From Neodiprion pinetum (Eukaryota > Arthropoda > Insecta > Hymenoptera > Diprionidae): DNA of 64,000 bases. Positions 26,801 to 40,445 of the stretch are shown here, one piece after another; position 1 is the stretch's first letter; every line of letters starts with the position of its first letter. The stretch is taken from positions 20,076,519 to 20,140,518 of the forward strand of contig NC_060236.1 of assembly GCF_021155775.2 (NCBI RefSeq), in the 5' to 3' direction. Below the pieces are notes generated by a model that saw only the letters and a program-made list of their open reading frames with translations, did not search any database and was not told where the DNA came from. Made by a program: the position numbers and the translations under genes.

Positions 26801-29800
26801 CGACACGAATCGATAATCGAAAAAAAAGAAGAAGAAGAAGAAGATGAAGACAACAAAAAGAAAGAGAGACGGAAAATCGTACTCGAAAAATTCATCTACT
26901 TTTATTAACACAGTTCAAAGTGAAGACCATCCTGATAACCAGTATGAGACGAAAAGCTGATTTCAACCTTGAAATCGTTGAAACCACCAAGTGTTCTCGA
27001 TCAAACTGTTCCAGGGTATGGTTACCGGTTCGATTCGCATGTTGCGGCACCAAGTGTTGTGAAAAAGAATTGCGAAGGGAAGAGGATTCGGTCTTGCCAG
27101 TGGGGTGCGGCCTGAGACTCGTGAGTTTATAAGTTGTGGGCTGGAGTGAAAAATATCTTACAGTCAAATGATAAATAGTCAGAAACTCATAAACGAGGGA
27201 ATGATACACTCCGATGGTCATTGTCCCACTCGGCGGTTCCCATTGTCGGCTCACAACCGACCTTCTCTCTGAAGTGTGCGGTGAAATCAGTGTGGAATCA
27301 AGCGAAACGGGTGAAACCAACCCCCAAACTCACACCTCACAGGTCCCCAAAAAGAAACGCCTCCGATCACCTTTCTCTTGTTATTCTTCAAAGTTGCGCA
27401 TTCGATTCTGTAAATCGGATCGAAAAAAGACCGGCGGATTTTGAAACATCATGGGATTTTATCAGAGACTTCGTTATTCAACATCATAAATTTTTCACTG
27501 CCTCAAAGAGCTTGCAGAAATCAACGCAACTGTGACGAATTATAGGTGACTGCATGCAGAGTTTCAAAGTGACTTCAGGGACAAAAAAAAATTATAGAGT
27601 CGAGAACTTACAAAAAAAAGCGCAAAGGATTTAATGACACTTCATATATTATATGGATATTCATGAGCAATGAATAATAGAAGCATTCACGCGATCTTGG
27701 AATTTCACGAATTTTCGTTACAATTTATAAAACTTCTTTCGTTCTTGTGCATGCAACTTCGAATCTTCTACCTAGATTCCAAATCTTCTTTGGATCGATG
27801 AATTCTTAAATCATTGATCTTCTGAAGCGTGAAGCGAAGGTAAATGTTCTGACTAAGGTACACTGCGAGTTGTGTGATTTTGATAAGCACTTTGATGTTT
27901 GTGGCCTCTATTTTATTGGCGTTCAATTTGATTCATGATTTCCATCCAGATTCGTCGATGTCCCGGTCTTCCGTGTCCTGAATGCATCAAGATCGAATGC
28001 GTTTAGTGCGTGGGCGCGAAGGTGTATCGATTGCCCCGCCTCCCGCTGCGTAGCCATGACGACACCCCCGACCCTCGTACTATCTAACCCCTAACCCCGT
28101 AGCTTTCTCCCTGCGTGATCCTGCAGGAAAATCCAGGCCACCTTACATCGGCCTGCCACCGGCTGTCCTCGCTCCGAACAAGGCCGAGGTGACAGACACC
28201 AGATACAAAGCGTCTCCACACGTGACGCGCCCCTGCCCTTTCACATCGGCCCGAATCCGCTTGCTGAATCCAAATTGGAAATTGGGCTGACTTGGCGCCG
28301 ACGATTTCTGGTCGTGTGGATCATCTCGATTTGAAATTTTCAAATTTCACGGACCCAATCAGAATTTAAGATCCATTCCCATATGATTGTGAGATCACAT
28401 TTTTAGTGGGAATGAAAATGGACTGTCATTCCACGCCATGACCATTGATGTGAATCGTGATCTAGTAACTACCGGAGGATCAAGTGCTTTCTTCAACCTT
28501 TCATAGCGTAGATCAAAATTCAACGTACTGTAGACTTGTTCTCTTCACTTCGAGGAGTTCCGAGTCATTGCAGCTTGTGCTCTTTTCAACCAAGAACTTC
28601 GCAAATCCTTGACTGATATCGTCAGCAGTTTTTAATGCCTTGATGGCCATGTAGCTTGGAAATTATTTCCTGGTCTGACCCTTAATAGCAGAATTTTCTA
28701 CTGTCGATGCGAAAGATTAATCAGCAATGAAACATTGAGATGATATTGCAACACTGTGTTCGGATCACTTCGATCAAACGTTTAAACCGTTTTGTCACGT
28801 TGTTCTTCCAGTAAACGATACTTTAGTTGAAATTTAGGAGATCGAAATGAGGCATTCCATCCATATGGATTGGTCGTAACTCTGCGTAGTCCGAATATGG
28901 CAAATTCACTGTTCATCCATGATGGAGCAGAGCAGAAAGATTAAGAAGGTATGATAAAAATGATCCTTGATAATTGAAGGTTGGAATGAGTTTGAAAAAC
29001 ATCGTCTCGAGCGCAAAATGAGTCGATGAATGACGCTATATTTTCCTCGCTGAAAATTTTCCGTATGCTGCGGTATAAGGAAAGATAATAGTATAGGTTT
29101 CCGACAAGGGAGCGTGTAATTCGTGGTCTAGTGAATCTCTTGTTTCTATCTTTTCATTCCTCCTCCCCTCCTTCGATCGTCCCATACATTTTTCTGAAAA
29201 TTCCGGGAAAACTAAGCTCCGCGCAGAAGTGAAACTTTGGCCAGAGTACGAGGAGGAGCGCAGGTCGGAACTCGGGACCGAGTCTCACGACTAGTCGAGG
29301 TCCAGAGTCTAGCTTGGGCCTGCAACTGCGGGCCCCGGACCCCCACAACACAATACATCTCATTATGTTATCCGCGCATCTCCTCACACGACCATTTATC
29401 ATCCTTCGCCCATTCCCGGTCCTCCTACGTACCCAGATCATCTTTGTCTCCCTGACACGTCAAGACCACGCTGAAACACCGGGCACCTAACCTGCGTCTC
29501 TCTTCGTCCCTTTTTCCCACTCTTTCTTCCGCACACGTTGTTTTCTCTCCCCGAAGCTTTTACAGACTCCGAGAAATAATTTCGATCGTGTGAACGATAA
29601 CAGAAAATAGGTACTATCACACGCCAAAACTCCCATAACAAAGTGAAAAACGTGCAGGCTCAACTCTCTGGTAAGTTCCGGGTCAATTTTTTGCTAATTA
29701 TTCAGTAGACATGCTATTACATTATTCCTGCAGGACCGACGGACTTGTATTGATTTGTTCATGATGGTATAATATTACAAATCTGAGGTACAAAATAGAG

Positions 29801-30144
29801 AGAGGAATCACGGATATTATAATTGGACTTATACCGATCGTTACCGATTTTTTCTCCGTTCTTTCTTTTTCTTTCTTGTTAATTTCTTCTTTTTTTTTCT
29901 TTTTGTTTACGGGATCCAATAAATTAGTGAAAGACGTTCATCAATTTCATGTGATGGTCCCTCGTTCCCCTGCACCTTCCTTTATCCGTATTGAACGAGC
30001 GAAGTGGGATCTGGTTATCCTTTTTGAAACCTGCACTGCAGTGTGCGGGTCTAAAACACTGAGCGTCCATCACGAGCGTCGAACCTGGCTATACGAGCGA
30101 GCGGGGCTTGATGGATGATTTTTCGTAGCAGCCCAAAACCCAGA

Positions 30145-30180
<36 letters not shown>

Positions 30181-31600
30181 CATCTCTCTCTCTTTTCCTC
30201 CATAGCAGCGTAGAGACGGCTTGAAGGTCCTCCAGCTCCAGCTCCAGCTCCAGCTCTGTCCATCGCAATCCACTATAACCAGACAGACGCCTGTCGAGAA
30301 ATCCTGCATAAAAATTTGTGAGTTCAACCTCACGCCACCATCATCATCTTCCCGAGAGTTGCTCGAGCATAAACCTCGCTTTTATATCCCTGCATCGTAT
30401 TATAATAACTGCCTAGCAGCTAGTAGCTCGGTTACTGCTTTTCAAAAGTCTTCTTTTTTGCTTCGGCTTTGTAGAGTCGAGTCGATATTTTCGAGAAATT
30501 ATTTTCCTAGCTGAACTTCGCACAATTCTCCGTGAGATCAGCGAATAACTCTCGACCTTGGAATGTAAAATGACTTCCAAAATATTAAATTTAGAAGTCT
30601 ACTTTCACATTCTTCTGTACTATCTTAAAAAATCGGCAGTCTGATGGGATCAATCATTGAAACGTCGCTGCAAAATGATAATAAATTTCGTTGAGATATC
30701 AATGCCCATTTCGAATAATTATCTGTGAATCGCTTGCAAAGAAAAATAACCGTACGTTGCAAGTAATTAAAGTGAAATTGCTGGAAACCAATAGCAAATT
30801 GTTAAAAACTGATCAATATTGCTGATGGATTTGTTAGAACTTTACTAAAGTCATTGAAATCCGATAAAAAAAAGTTAGATAATCAATTTCAAAGTAAGCG
30901 GTGATGAAACGAAATTTTCTGCACATGATCGAGGTTACAATTACTGAAAACCGGCAACGAATCGGTGAGCTCAGGTATTGCTAAATAATCTTAGTAAGCT
31001 GATAGTATAAGATAACGGAATCAGAGCATTTCATTCCTCAGAAATAAGAAATAGAAGAATCTACAGGCTGCGAAAGAAAATCATCATAGTTGCTAGAAGA
31101 TCGATATTCAATATACGATTGATTTGGGCGTTTAAAAAATCGTGTAAATATTCTACGATCACCGAAATCGACAACACTAACAAAATCCGATACCAGATGT
31201 GATGTTCAAAAGCGGATGTTGGAGTAATAACAATTTTGAAATCGTTAGTTTGAGGCTTTTAGTGGTGAGTAGGGATCTAATAATGGTAGCAGGCCTTAGC
31301 CTCAATTCTTGTGAGTATGAAGTGTGTGCATAGAATCGGGCGAGCCTGCGTTAACGAGGCGAAACTCTATTTTAAAAATAGGGCTGATCCCGGGTAAGGA
31401 TAAACGAAATTGGCCATAATCCGTGAAAGGGTTTTCGTTCTATGGTGTGAAATTGTCGATAGGATTAAATTGGCCCGAACCCAGTACAACGCGCTCTATG
31501 CCCTCGTCATGTTTCATTTCCAATCGCCTTAATGTCTGATTTTGGATACTTCACGGAAAAATGTGCCGTGATTTTCACTGATGAGCCATATTTCATGGTC
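23871..31600. other. Gene-poor stretch with scattered GC-rich islands
   Basis: GC-richer blocks at 25,000-25,330, 26,040-26,680, 27,950-28,300 and 29,200-29,540. A CT microsatellite lies at about 30,147-30,177 and a CCAGCT hexanucleotide repeat at about 30,232-30,255. The 167-codon ORF at 24,993-25,496 is treated separately. No recognisable protein. Confidence 0.4.
24993..25493 (+). other. Long unassigned ORF, 167 codons, possible exon
   Basis: Longest open frame in the left 42 kb not caused by a simple repeat. Its composition is ordinary (Gly/His-rich start, hydrophilic middle), and near its end the sequence CCCCAGTAAGTC offers a GTAAGT splice donor. I recognise no domain and find no matching upstream or downstream exon, so coding status is undecided. 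Confidence 0.2.
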
Positions 31601-31619
31601 GAATAACCAAGATTTGAAA

Positions 31620-32300
31620 TATCCCTTCAATATTTCATTTTATTTATTATTTCAAGTAGATTATTCTTATGGTACATGGACCCATTGATCTGGACTATTT
31701 CTACCAAATTTCTGAGTGGAATATTCCTAAACCGTGAGAGCATTCCGACCATATTTACATCATTTGAAATAGAATATTTCTGGAATACATGCGTGAAGCT
31801 TTGATTTGGAATGATTCTCTCACGTTTCCAAATGCTGAAGATGTAAAACATTCTTAGAACAATACTTGAAGAATAGATCTACAATATTCCGGCTATACTT
31901 AAAATAGGTAAATGATGCAATTCTTGCAGTGATGTTGAAGTGTAGATTTGGAATATTTCTTTCAGTTTCCAAAACTTCGAATAGAGCATTCTTAAAACAC
32001 AAGACCACTGCTGTGATATATGCCTCTCATACTCCAAATCAGCAAGTGGAATGTTCGTAAGATTATGTGAAAATCTTGATCGAGAATGTTCCATTCATAA
32101 TGGCTGTTATAACAAAATATCTGGTTAACGCGTTGGAAGAATCGATTTCAAATATCCCTACCAGAGTCCAAATTTCAAATGGAATATTTTAAGATAGTGT
32201 AAAGAGCATTGGTCTGGGACTTGCCGCCGGTATAAATAAAAAATTCCTGTCATCGAACATTCCCGCACCATTCCCAATATATTCTGCGCTACTCGGGTGA
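31620..32300. repeat. Degenerate ~34-bp array of GGAATATTCC-like motifs
   Basis: Palindromic words of the GGAATATTCC or GAATGTTCC type recur about every 31-37 bp or double that, near 31,718, 31,771, 31,808, 31,848, 31,882, 31,949, 31,985, 32,047, 32,082, 32,149 and 32,180. Between them, TAGATTTGGAATAT and similar phrases repeat. Best read as an old satellite; the motifs also resemble heat-shock elements (GAA..TTC). Confidence 0.6.
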
Positions 32301-32329
32301 AGATACATTCCGTAATTGCCGTATTATGA

Positions 32330-35300
32330 TAAATGCATCGCATGGCGTGAACGGTGAACGGCATGGCGTGGAGAAGGGGTGGTGTAAATAACGCGACGTG
32401 CAGCAACAGCTGTCCGCTGGTAGTCTAGTAGCTAGTCTGAGGGCTCGCTGCTCGCTCTGGAGGCTTCGCTCTTTGCCCTTTACCCTCGGAATTGAAATAT
32501 ACGTGGGATACGGTGGCTCGTGTGCCTCGCGTGGTGCCGAAGAGCCACACCTATATCAGCCTACCTCACCGAGGCATTCGTCTCTCATCCCATTGGTCGA
32601 CGGGAGCAAGCCGCCATTGTTTCATTCACGCCTGTCCTTCGTTCTATGGGCCTTTCTCGTTTTAACACCTTCCGCCCCGCTCGGACACTCGCCTACACGT
32701 AGAAACCCGTCTACAGTTCTTCTTGCCGCTGCACTTGGTCAATGACTATACGGGATCTTTCGACACTTCTGTCCGTATCCTTCACTCGTTTCATCGCTTA
32801 GCACTGAGTGCATTGCAATCATTCTCTTCCTAGTTGTCTGTACTTGGATATCAGTTTTTCGTGAAAATGAGCATCAACGGTTTAATATTTTTTTTCGATA
32901 AAGACTCAGTCGCGTTCATGTTTCTTGGAAGTATTTAAACACCCTTTTAACCCCTTCAAAAATTTTACCAAAACAGAAAAAATCGTAAATCAAAATTTAT
33001 ATTCCGAATCGAATTATTCGCAGTACATGAACAGATCATTCGTTACAGGATTTAGCCAAAACCAATACTGTGGCTTCGTTGATCTGACAAAATTTTCGCG
33101 CTCGAATTGATTGGGAAAATTGACGCTGGGAGTGTTCCCATCAATAACGGAATTCGTTACCCTCGATGTATACCGAACATGATAAAAGTCCTGAGACAGC
33201 TTCAGTGACAAGGTGGATTAGTCTCATTAGTTATCCATTATACTCAAGCTGGTTCGATCCATTGTTAGCCACGGATGAATGAATCGTTTTCTCGATCTTT
33301 TTTTCCCAAATTGAAAATTACTCGAGACGTTTGACAAACAGTGTGTCAGTTATTCGAGCTCCGAAAGTGTTGGCATGTATTAAGCGATGCTCATTATTTA
33401 CTTTCGATTCTTCACAGGAGTTCGAGCAGCACCAGAAGCGGCTGGCTATACATCAATCCATCCCCTGGTACTCACTGTTGTTTATGAATTTGTACGAAGT
33501 CGGTTGTTTTTTCTTGTTCAAATAATGTGGATAAAAGAAAAATCAGAGGCGGCAAAGAGCAAACGAGTATCGAACAGGACTCGAAGAAACGGTCGAAAGA
33601 TCTCGGAGAGACGGATCCCGGCTCCTTTACCCTAATCCTGGAAAGCTAAGCCGGGTATAGATCCTTCCAAGATCTGTTAGTAAGCCGCCCGGACAAACAA
33701 CGAAGTCAAGCCGAAACCACTCGCCCGTTAAAGAGAGGAACACAAAGAGGCAACAATGCCCAGCTGGCACGTAAAACATAGAGATCCTGTGAAGATAGAC
33801 GTTGTATCCGCTACTATGGTAGGTACGTGCAGGGGTGGTCCTCCATGGAAAACACGATGAGTGGCTCTGAACTTCGTAAACACGTGTCCATTTCTTGTTA
33901 CATAAAACAGTTCCTTGTTCTCGGAGTTGTCATTCAAAGGAGCCTATATGCTTTGATCGCATCCAGGGAACGTGAATTACTACACAGTGTCTTTTGTCCC
34001 CAGCTTCATCAGCTCTCATCACGATCAAGCATGAGTTCCCGATGATCTTGTCCAACATTCTGCGTGTCATGGATCAAATCACAGATTGGCTTGTACTCCA
34101 GCTTTATTTAACAAAGCTCAAGGGTGAAGTGGACGTTTGAGGAATACCTCTTGGCCTTCGAAACTGGTAAACAAATTCCAAGTGAAGAGAGATATAGTTG
34201 TTTGGTTAGGGATTGAAATAGGTGTAGGTATAAGATGTATTCACAAGCCGGACCTACAACTCTTGCTCATCGATCTGTGAAAGCTCTGAATATCATGCCT
34301 GAGGGTATAATCCAAATTCGTAGTCGAAGGCTTATTCGTGCGAAAAGATAATCTGCTTATAGTAGGTGGAAAGATACTCGAGAAGATTCGATGCACCTCT
34401 GAATGTAGCCGAAGGAGCTCAGTGAAACTGAGCGAAAGATGGTCACCAATATTCACCATAAATCAAATTCTGAAATGTGTAAGGAAAGCAATTTCGAGTT
34501 TGAACACTGTGAGCGATCGTCCGTTGTTTCCTGGAACAAGCTCACCTGTCTTCAACCGAACAATAACCAGCCCCAATGACCCTCGAGGATGACTGAGGGG
34601 ATGACGGGGATCCAGAGAACGGATTCTGGATTTCTAGTCCTGGACCCGGTCCTGGTCCTTCTGCTCTCGGCTGTAATTTGGTCCTTATAGAGGGACCTCT
34701 AGAGCTCCGCCCACGCATACATCACCCTCGAGAGGACGAGAGATCGCGCGCGACGATACCGCTTGTCACTTTGTCGGTCCCGAGACGCTATATATGCGAG
34801 AAAACAACGATTCCCGGGTCAAGAACAAATATAAAGGCGGTCCTCTTTCTTCTCTCTTTCCATCTCCTCGACTCTATTTTTCTATCCCCTTTTCTTGGTC
34901 CCTCTGGTTCTTTTTACGCATCATCCTGTACGAGTTTCGCTTTTTTCTCTTATTATGGAAATTCATTGATTATTAAACTGATTTTTAATACTCTTTAATT
35001 TTTACATCAATTTTTCAATTACTGTGATACATTAACAACATTGTGTGTGTAAACAGAAACTCGTCACATTGGTGAATGCCACTGCACCAGAATCACCTGG
35101 CGTTACAGGATAACTTCGTTCGCTGGAACGTTAGTGACAATGACCGAAAGGATACTGAAGTAAATGTTGGATAGGCATGATAGAAAGAAAACAAGATTGA
35201 AAAAAAAAATGGAAGAGTCAAGAGAGAAGAAGAAAATAAAATGAAAGAACGTGGATTGGGTCAAGGAGGCAGGGGAGAAAGAGGAGGAGGTAGTCCTGAC

Positions 35301-38300
35301 GGTTTTGACGCACGGTGTTTTTGAGAGTGGGCATCAACCTGTCAGGAGACAGCGGCTGCGGGGTGTGAGGATTCATCGGAGTTTGTGGGTACCCACGTAT
35401 AACTTGGGTATATTATATGGTGTCCATACGGTGTGTGTTGCTAAGTGTTCGTGTACCTGGTGACCCTCTTCAAATCGCGCCACCACCACGCCTAGTTAGC
35501 CTGCATTGTGCGAGCTCGAGTTTATGAACTGGAAACGAAAATGGAAAGGCTGGCGCCCGCCGTATATACGTGACAACTTGATCGTTACAACGCTCAACGT
35601 GTAGAAGACGCACCAAACCCCGTCCCAATACGACTTCTAAGCTTACCTCTTCACCATTCTCATAATATAAGTATGCAACTATCAGCTATCCTGTGTTCGT
35701 ACACCAGGCACTCTCCGATCAAGTCAGGGACTGAACTCTGAAGCTAATTTTACTACATATCTTCGAACGACGCTTCCTCCGGAATAATCTTTTGCTCTTT
35801 TTGATGAGCGAGCAGTTTAATCTACATACTGAAGTGTCCTGTTTCTAGTATTCTGGATCAAATTACTCGTTAATACTATCAAAACTTGAACCCTGCGTTC
35901 GATTCCGGCTTTGGCAATGCCAAATGAGAACATAGCATATTTCTGCTCTTTGGGATGACCCGGAAATAATTTATTTTCGATTTTACAAATCACGCAAATG
36001 ATAACCTTAGAAGTAATTCTTCAGGACTAAAGAGTATGGCATGCTGTTCACTGTATATTTGCTGAGTAATGTGATTTTGAGGCCAACAAGCATCTGGATC
36101 ACAAGCATGATCTGCTCATACTAGTTGCCATTCTGGCTTTTGCATTTTCAGGAAGGAATATGGTCCCAGGTTTAATCTCCGGCAGTAGCGTCGGAGCACC
36201 AGCTATGATCTTGGGGGTAGAATAGATCCCAAGCAAACACAGTGAACCGTTCTAAATTACAGTTCAAACACGCGGAGCGCGACAGCTCACCCCAGTCTTT
36301 AAATCTGTGAGTAAACAGGCGCCGTTTGATGGTGTCTGAACGTACCGAGCGCGTGTTTATAGCCCCCGATTTCACCACCATCGGAGGGTTGACGTCAGTG
36401 TGTCGCACGTGGCCAGCGAACCCAGCCGATATTGCGGTTTAATATTAAAACTATAGTCGGTGAGGTGGCCGTTGCCGAGCCGTGATGGGTGGCGGCGGGC
36501 GCACGCCGGTAATATATATAAACCCGGGGTTGACGCTGGTTTTTAATTGGATTATGAATGATTGGTGGAGGCTAGGCTGCCGCCGCGCTTCCACCGAGTT
36601 TCAAATCACCGTTTTATTCCGAGGAGAGGAAAGGGAGAAGCGAAAAGCTTATTCAGTCACGGATCAAACGCCGCCAAACTGTGAAAACCAATTTTTGTTG
36701 ACCCAATCCTGAAGCCAATCATGCAGACGGTTCAAGCTTGTGTCATTCAAAAGCGTGACTACTTATATGTAAGCCGTAGTATCGTCACCGGTGCCAATTC
36801 GTTGTTAAAATCTCGAGAAACCGTCGTGTCGTTCTCGTTACGTCAGTTGTGCCTGATAGTTTTTTCTGGAGCTTCATCCTTTATCGCACGGTCTTTCAAG
36901 CGAGTGTCATTTACTCGGTTGTGACGGTTGTGTATGAGGATCAATTTATACTCATACTAGACGACTCCAGTGTTTGGTGGGCGGGATACTCGAGTCTCTC
37001 AGACCCTCCGATCCTCTTGACAGCCCCGCCTCCACGACCTTTCGTGCTATCTTTCTTTCTTTACTTTCCCCTTTTTCTTTCTTCGGCGCTGTTTTTTCTT
37101 TTCTGTTTTTGTCACGCGGCTGACCAACGCTTGGAGTACCTACTCACATAAAATGCATCCCCCTGCCCTTATAAATATACGATGTAAGCAGTTTGAGCGG
37201 TGGTGAAAATTCGACCATCACTTTTTTGTTACTTCTTCTTCTTTTGATGCTGAAAGAAAAACGACCAATGTACGTATAAATTGTTAGGTACACATAGCAA
37301 CTATCATCTCTTCTCACCGGGACTCGACAGAACAACAAGAAGAATAAGAAGAAGATGAGGATGAGCAAGAGGGATTCAGATCTTGTTCCGAACTTGCTCG
37401 AAGAAGAAGAAGAAGAAAAAGAGGGGGAAAAATCCTCTGGGCGGAATTGCGGAAATGGGTGAGTGATACCGTGTCGTATGCGCTTGTTCAATAGGTGGAA
37501 TAAGATGGAGTAGAAGAGAGAAGGGGAGATAAGGTGATCGCTGAATCAGAGAAAAACAAACGCGCCGGGGGGGACGCATTGGACATTTTTATCAATAAAA
37601 CGAGTGGTTTACCTGACCGTCCGTTCCTTTCGTAACCCACTGCAAATCCGTACAAAGCGTAGCGATTTGTCGACCTTCTACGTTCGCACCGGAAGGGCCA
37701 CCAACGCAGACCTCGGATTATCCTTCCAGCGTATTGGCACTTCCTTGAGCCCCAAATGTGAGAACCGTACTCCATTTCTCTTCATCTGTAAATCTCTGCT
37801 GCTCGAGTCTTTTTTTCAGAGAATAGAAAAACAATTCCCACCGATTGTGAAGCTTGCAAATTTGACTTGTCACAGACTCTTATGAAGACGGGGAGCCTTC
37901 AAAATAAAATTCCTGGATCAGACTTGTCGATAAAGGTGCAGAACTCAAAATTTGAACACCCAAGAACTTGAAATTATAAGATGCTTTTGTCCGAGTTCTT
38001 CTCCAGGGAATGCAAGGACGAATTGAGATGCATGAACGGTGATGACAAGAGGACTGCACGATGGGCTGATTGCACTTTCGTACTCTATTACACCGATGGA
38101 GTCGTCATCAACGACTTAACTGCAGCTCCTAATTAGTAATGAACAGCAAGAAAGGCTTTATCGGCGAGTCCATCAGCTCCGGACGAGACCTGAGCGATGA
38201 TCTCGATTCATTACTCCGAACAATCTTCAGATTATCAACCTTCATTCACGTGCATCAATGTCTGAGAAGATGCTCTTCTGCTTTTTTTTCGTCTCTCTTG

Positions 38301-38788
38301 CATAAATTGCTCGTACGTAATTTATGTAGTTAATATTTTTTGCAAAAGCTTTTCAACCTCTTTTTCAAGTTTGTAGGTATATTGTTATTATTTTACTCTT
38401 TTTTCTCGGTTCGTTGATAAAATCTGTAGGGTTATCTTCTTCTGCCCGATCTTTTCCTTCTTTCAATTTTGTTGTGCAAAAACTTCTTGCTCTTTACCTT
38501 CAATATTTTTTCGATTCAATTCAGCTACTTCATCCCCATGTTATTATTATTCTCTTTCACTTTATCTTTTCGGTGAAATCAGGGAAGGAGATCAGATCAA
38601 CGCAGCACGAGGGTATAGATGCGAGAGAAGGGGAGGCTCGAAATTATAGGCGAAGGCAGGGTGTCGGGGGTGGCCTAACCGCGCAATAACAACTCCACCA
38701 GGGGTTGACATACGCAGGACGACCGCCCCCGCTTGTATGGCGTCGAAGGGACGCCGCGATCCTGATCCTTCGCCCCCTTCGCGCTCTT

Positions 38789-38832
<44 letters not shown>

Positions 38833-40140
38833 ACCGTCCCTCCGTGCGAAGGCAGTAGGCTCAGCGCTAATGAATCTGATTTGCATCTGATCCTTGCTGA
38901 TCGCAGATCAGCCAACCCCGACGAATAATTTATCCTCACCAATACACCTCTGGCTATTCGTACGATGCATATCCAACCCGAATGATTAGCCAAACGAGAT
39001 TAACAACGCGAGTTGGATAACTGTCAGGCGAAAACAAAGTATCAGATGTAAAAAAATGTTGTGTCCATGCATCAATCAGCCCATGGTGACGAACAAACAT
39101 TAAAAAAAAAACAGTGTGTGATGAATAGAAGTGATAAATTATGTATTTGGAACCAAAACGAGAAATTAATCATTATAATTCAAGTCAGGTGAGGTTATTT
39201 AGCTTGGTGATTTTATCGAACTGACAGTCATTTTTATCAGTCTTTCGAAAGCTTTTCAAGTTTGTCAAATTAACGATATCTCACGGGCTTTATGACGCAT
39301 TTATTTGCTTACCAGGCACTGAATGATCAACTAGAATTTCGTTGAAAAAAGTAGAAAGATTAGCAAATAAAAGGGATGACCAAATTTTCAAGAGCCCGAT
39401 AATCTATTTTACATAATTTTACAATGCGTAGAATGTAAGAATACGGAAAAATCAAAATATAGGAAGGTAAAGTACAGAAAATCGAAATATACTCGTAGAA
39501 TCTTATTAATGAGATTCCAGGAAATGTGGTTTCCCGTTTCTTAAAGTTCAATATTCCGATTCTTATATTTTATGATTCTTCTGCATTTTCACCCCCACCC
39601 AAGAATAACAGAGATCAAAAGATTCTCAATTATCGATTCATAGTAAATTACGAAATGCAGCTTCATTGAGTTGACGAAATTATCAACAGATCAACTGGAA
39701 TCAGATCACAGACAGTAACAAGTGAACACAGAATTAATTTCCGAGCCTTCCACGGATGGCAATGACAGTGAGTACACTGAAGGTCATAAGTGAATATAAT
39801 CTTGCCAATGGGTCCTTTGGGAGACGGTTGTGTGGGAGCAGAAGTCGGGGTGATTCGAAGAGAGAGGGGGACAGAGGGAGTACGAGTGAGAAAGAGAGAG
39901 AGAGAAAGAGACGAAGAGAGAATGAGGGGCGATCGGGAGGGAAAAGGAAGGGCGGTGATTCCCCTGGGATTACAGGGATTACACAGAGATTGAATCACTT
40001 CTGGGTCCACCCCCGACTGCGGATGTCTAAATGCTTCTCTCCCTTAATCATCGTGTCTTTACCAGAAGGTAGTTCAACACTAACAGTCCCCGTGCACCCA
40101 TCTATATCCTGCCTACAGCCTCCCGTTACGAAAAGTTGAT
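32330..40140. other. Mixed-composition non-coding stretch
   Basis: GC-richer parts at 32,340-32,740, 33,540-33,880, 34,560-34,820, 35,240-35,640 and 36,200-36,640. A TC microsatellite lies at about 38,785-38,832 and GAA repeats near 37,400. Open frames here are short and resemble nothing I know. The segment 36,380-36,640 is listed separately. Confidence 0.4.
36385..36640 (+). promoter_or_regulatory. Candidate regulatory element with CRE palindrome and TATA-like box
   Basis: TGACGTCA (perfect cAMP-response-element palindrome) at 36,390-36,397, then TATATAAA at 36,515-36,522 followed by GC-rich sequence and an AT-rich cluster containing TTTTTAATTGGATTATGAATG, homeodomain-like. Composition and motifs suggest an enhancer or core promoter; no gene is seen downstream. 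Confidence 0.25.
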
Positions 40141-40154
40141 CTTTGCCGAGGAGT

Positions 40155-40445
40155 TGACCACCCTTGAAATATCTTGTATTCTTATGAGATCACTTGAAAT
40201 CTCTTGGAATCTTCTGAACTCTTCGAAACTCATGTGAAATCTTGGAAAATTTTATAAAATGTCGTGAGATCATCTGAAAACCTATGGAAACTTTGAAATT
40301 CTGATAAATTTTTGGAATTATTCTAAAATCCTACATGATATTGTGAGATCTTCAAATCATGTTATTTGAAATTTTTGAAATCGCTTAAATCCCATGGAAA
40401 CCGTAAAATCCTATAAAATATTTTGAAAAGCTTTGACACCCTTCA
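40155..40445 (+). repeat. 10-bp phased TGAAATC array, likely curved DNA
   Basis: Units approximating TGAAATCTTN recur at nearly exact 10-bp spacing: short A tracts begin near 40,198, 40,218, 40,228, 40,238, 40,248, 40,258, 40,278, 40,298, 40,308 and on to about 40,430. A tracts repeated in phase with the helix are known to bend DNA. Confidence 0.75.
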
